22,181 nucleotides of DNA, taken from an uncultured Eubacteriales bacterium (lineage in GTDB: Bacteria; Bacillota_A; Clostridia; Oscillospirales; Oscillospiraceae). The notes under the pieces were generated by a model, which saw only the letters and a program-made list of their open reading frames with translations, was not told where the DNA came from and made no database searches. The position numbers and the translations under genes were made by a program. The stretch is taken from contig CATJRT010000195.1 of the NCBI GenBank assembly GCA_949742895.1, forward strand, positions 1-22,181. The letters run 5' to 3'. Shown in pieces: positions 22,181 to 22,181 of this stretch; position 1 is the first letter of the stretch; each line of letters opens with the position of its first letter.

Positions 22181-22181
22181 C

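Overview
The window is a GC-rich stretch of a low-GC-lineage but high-GC member of the Clostridia. The gene content and protein wording (a PASTA-tailed FtsI/SpoVD-type PBP, a clostridial-type stand-alone AICAR transformylase, DUF1273/SLOG protein, guaB and gut-clostridial small proteins) suggest a gut Oscillospiraceae relative such as the Flavonifractor/Lawsonibacter group. That placement is an inference from protein character, not from a search. Almost all of the window is ordinary, tightly packed core chromosome. I see no tRNA, rRNA, CRISPR array, transposase, phage gene or att site.

Region 1 (1-3068, plus strand): the 3' part of uvrC, then rsmD, coaD and a coiled-coil protein of unknown function, closed by a good intrinsic terminator (3034-3068).

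Region 2 (3069-15580, plus strand) is a rearranged division and cell wall (dcw) cluster. It runs from a consensus-like promoter (3224-3252) through mraZ, rsmH, an ftsL-like gene, a PASTA class B PBP, a degenerate Mur-ligase-like gene, mraY, ftsW, a repeat-rich spacer, murG, murA and a divIB/ftsQ-like gene. ftsZ follows with its own promoter. The cluster makes the lipid-linked peptidoglycan precursor (murA, mraY, murG), polymerises and crosslinks it at the septum (ftsW, PBP) and builds the divisome (ftsZ, ftsL-like, ftsQ-like). murB, murC, murD, murE, murF and ftsA are absent here. The slot normally held by murE/murF contains only a short relic-like Mur ligase centre that has lost its ATP-binding lysine.

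Region 3 (15581-19048, plus strand): a SplB-like radical SAM gene, gluQ (tRNA-Asp glutamyl-queuosine synthetase) and guaB. guaB has a near-perfect sigma-A promoter that overlaps the gluQ stop codon, and it ends in a strong terminator.

Region 4 (19049-22181): a small orphan protein on the plus strand converges on a DUF1273/SLOG (YpsA-like) gene on the minus strand that has its own promoter. Further on, a minus-strand purine operon enters from the right edge: AICAR formyltransferase (3' part), a 77-residue coiled-coil protein and purD, ending in a perfect 12-bp hairpin.

The two items most worth pursuing are the Mur-ligase-like pseudoenzyme (7883-8407) and the structured repeat element between ftsW and murG (10735-11026).
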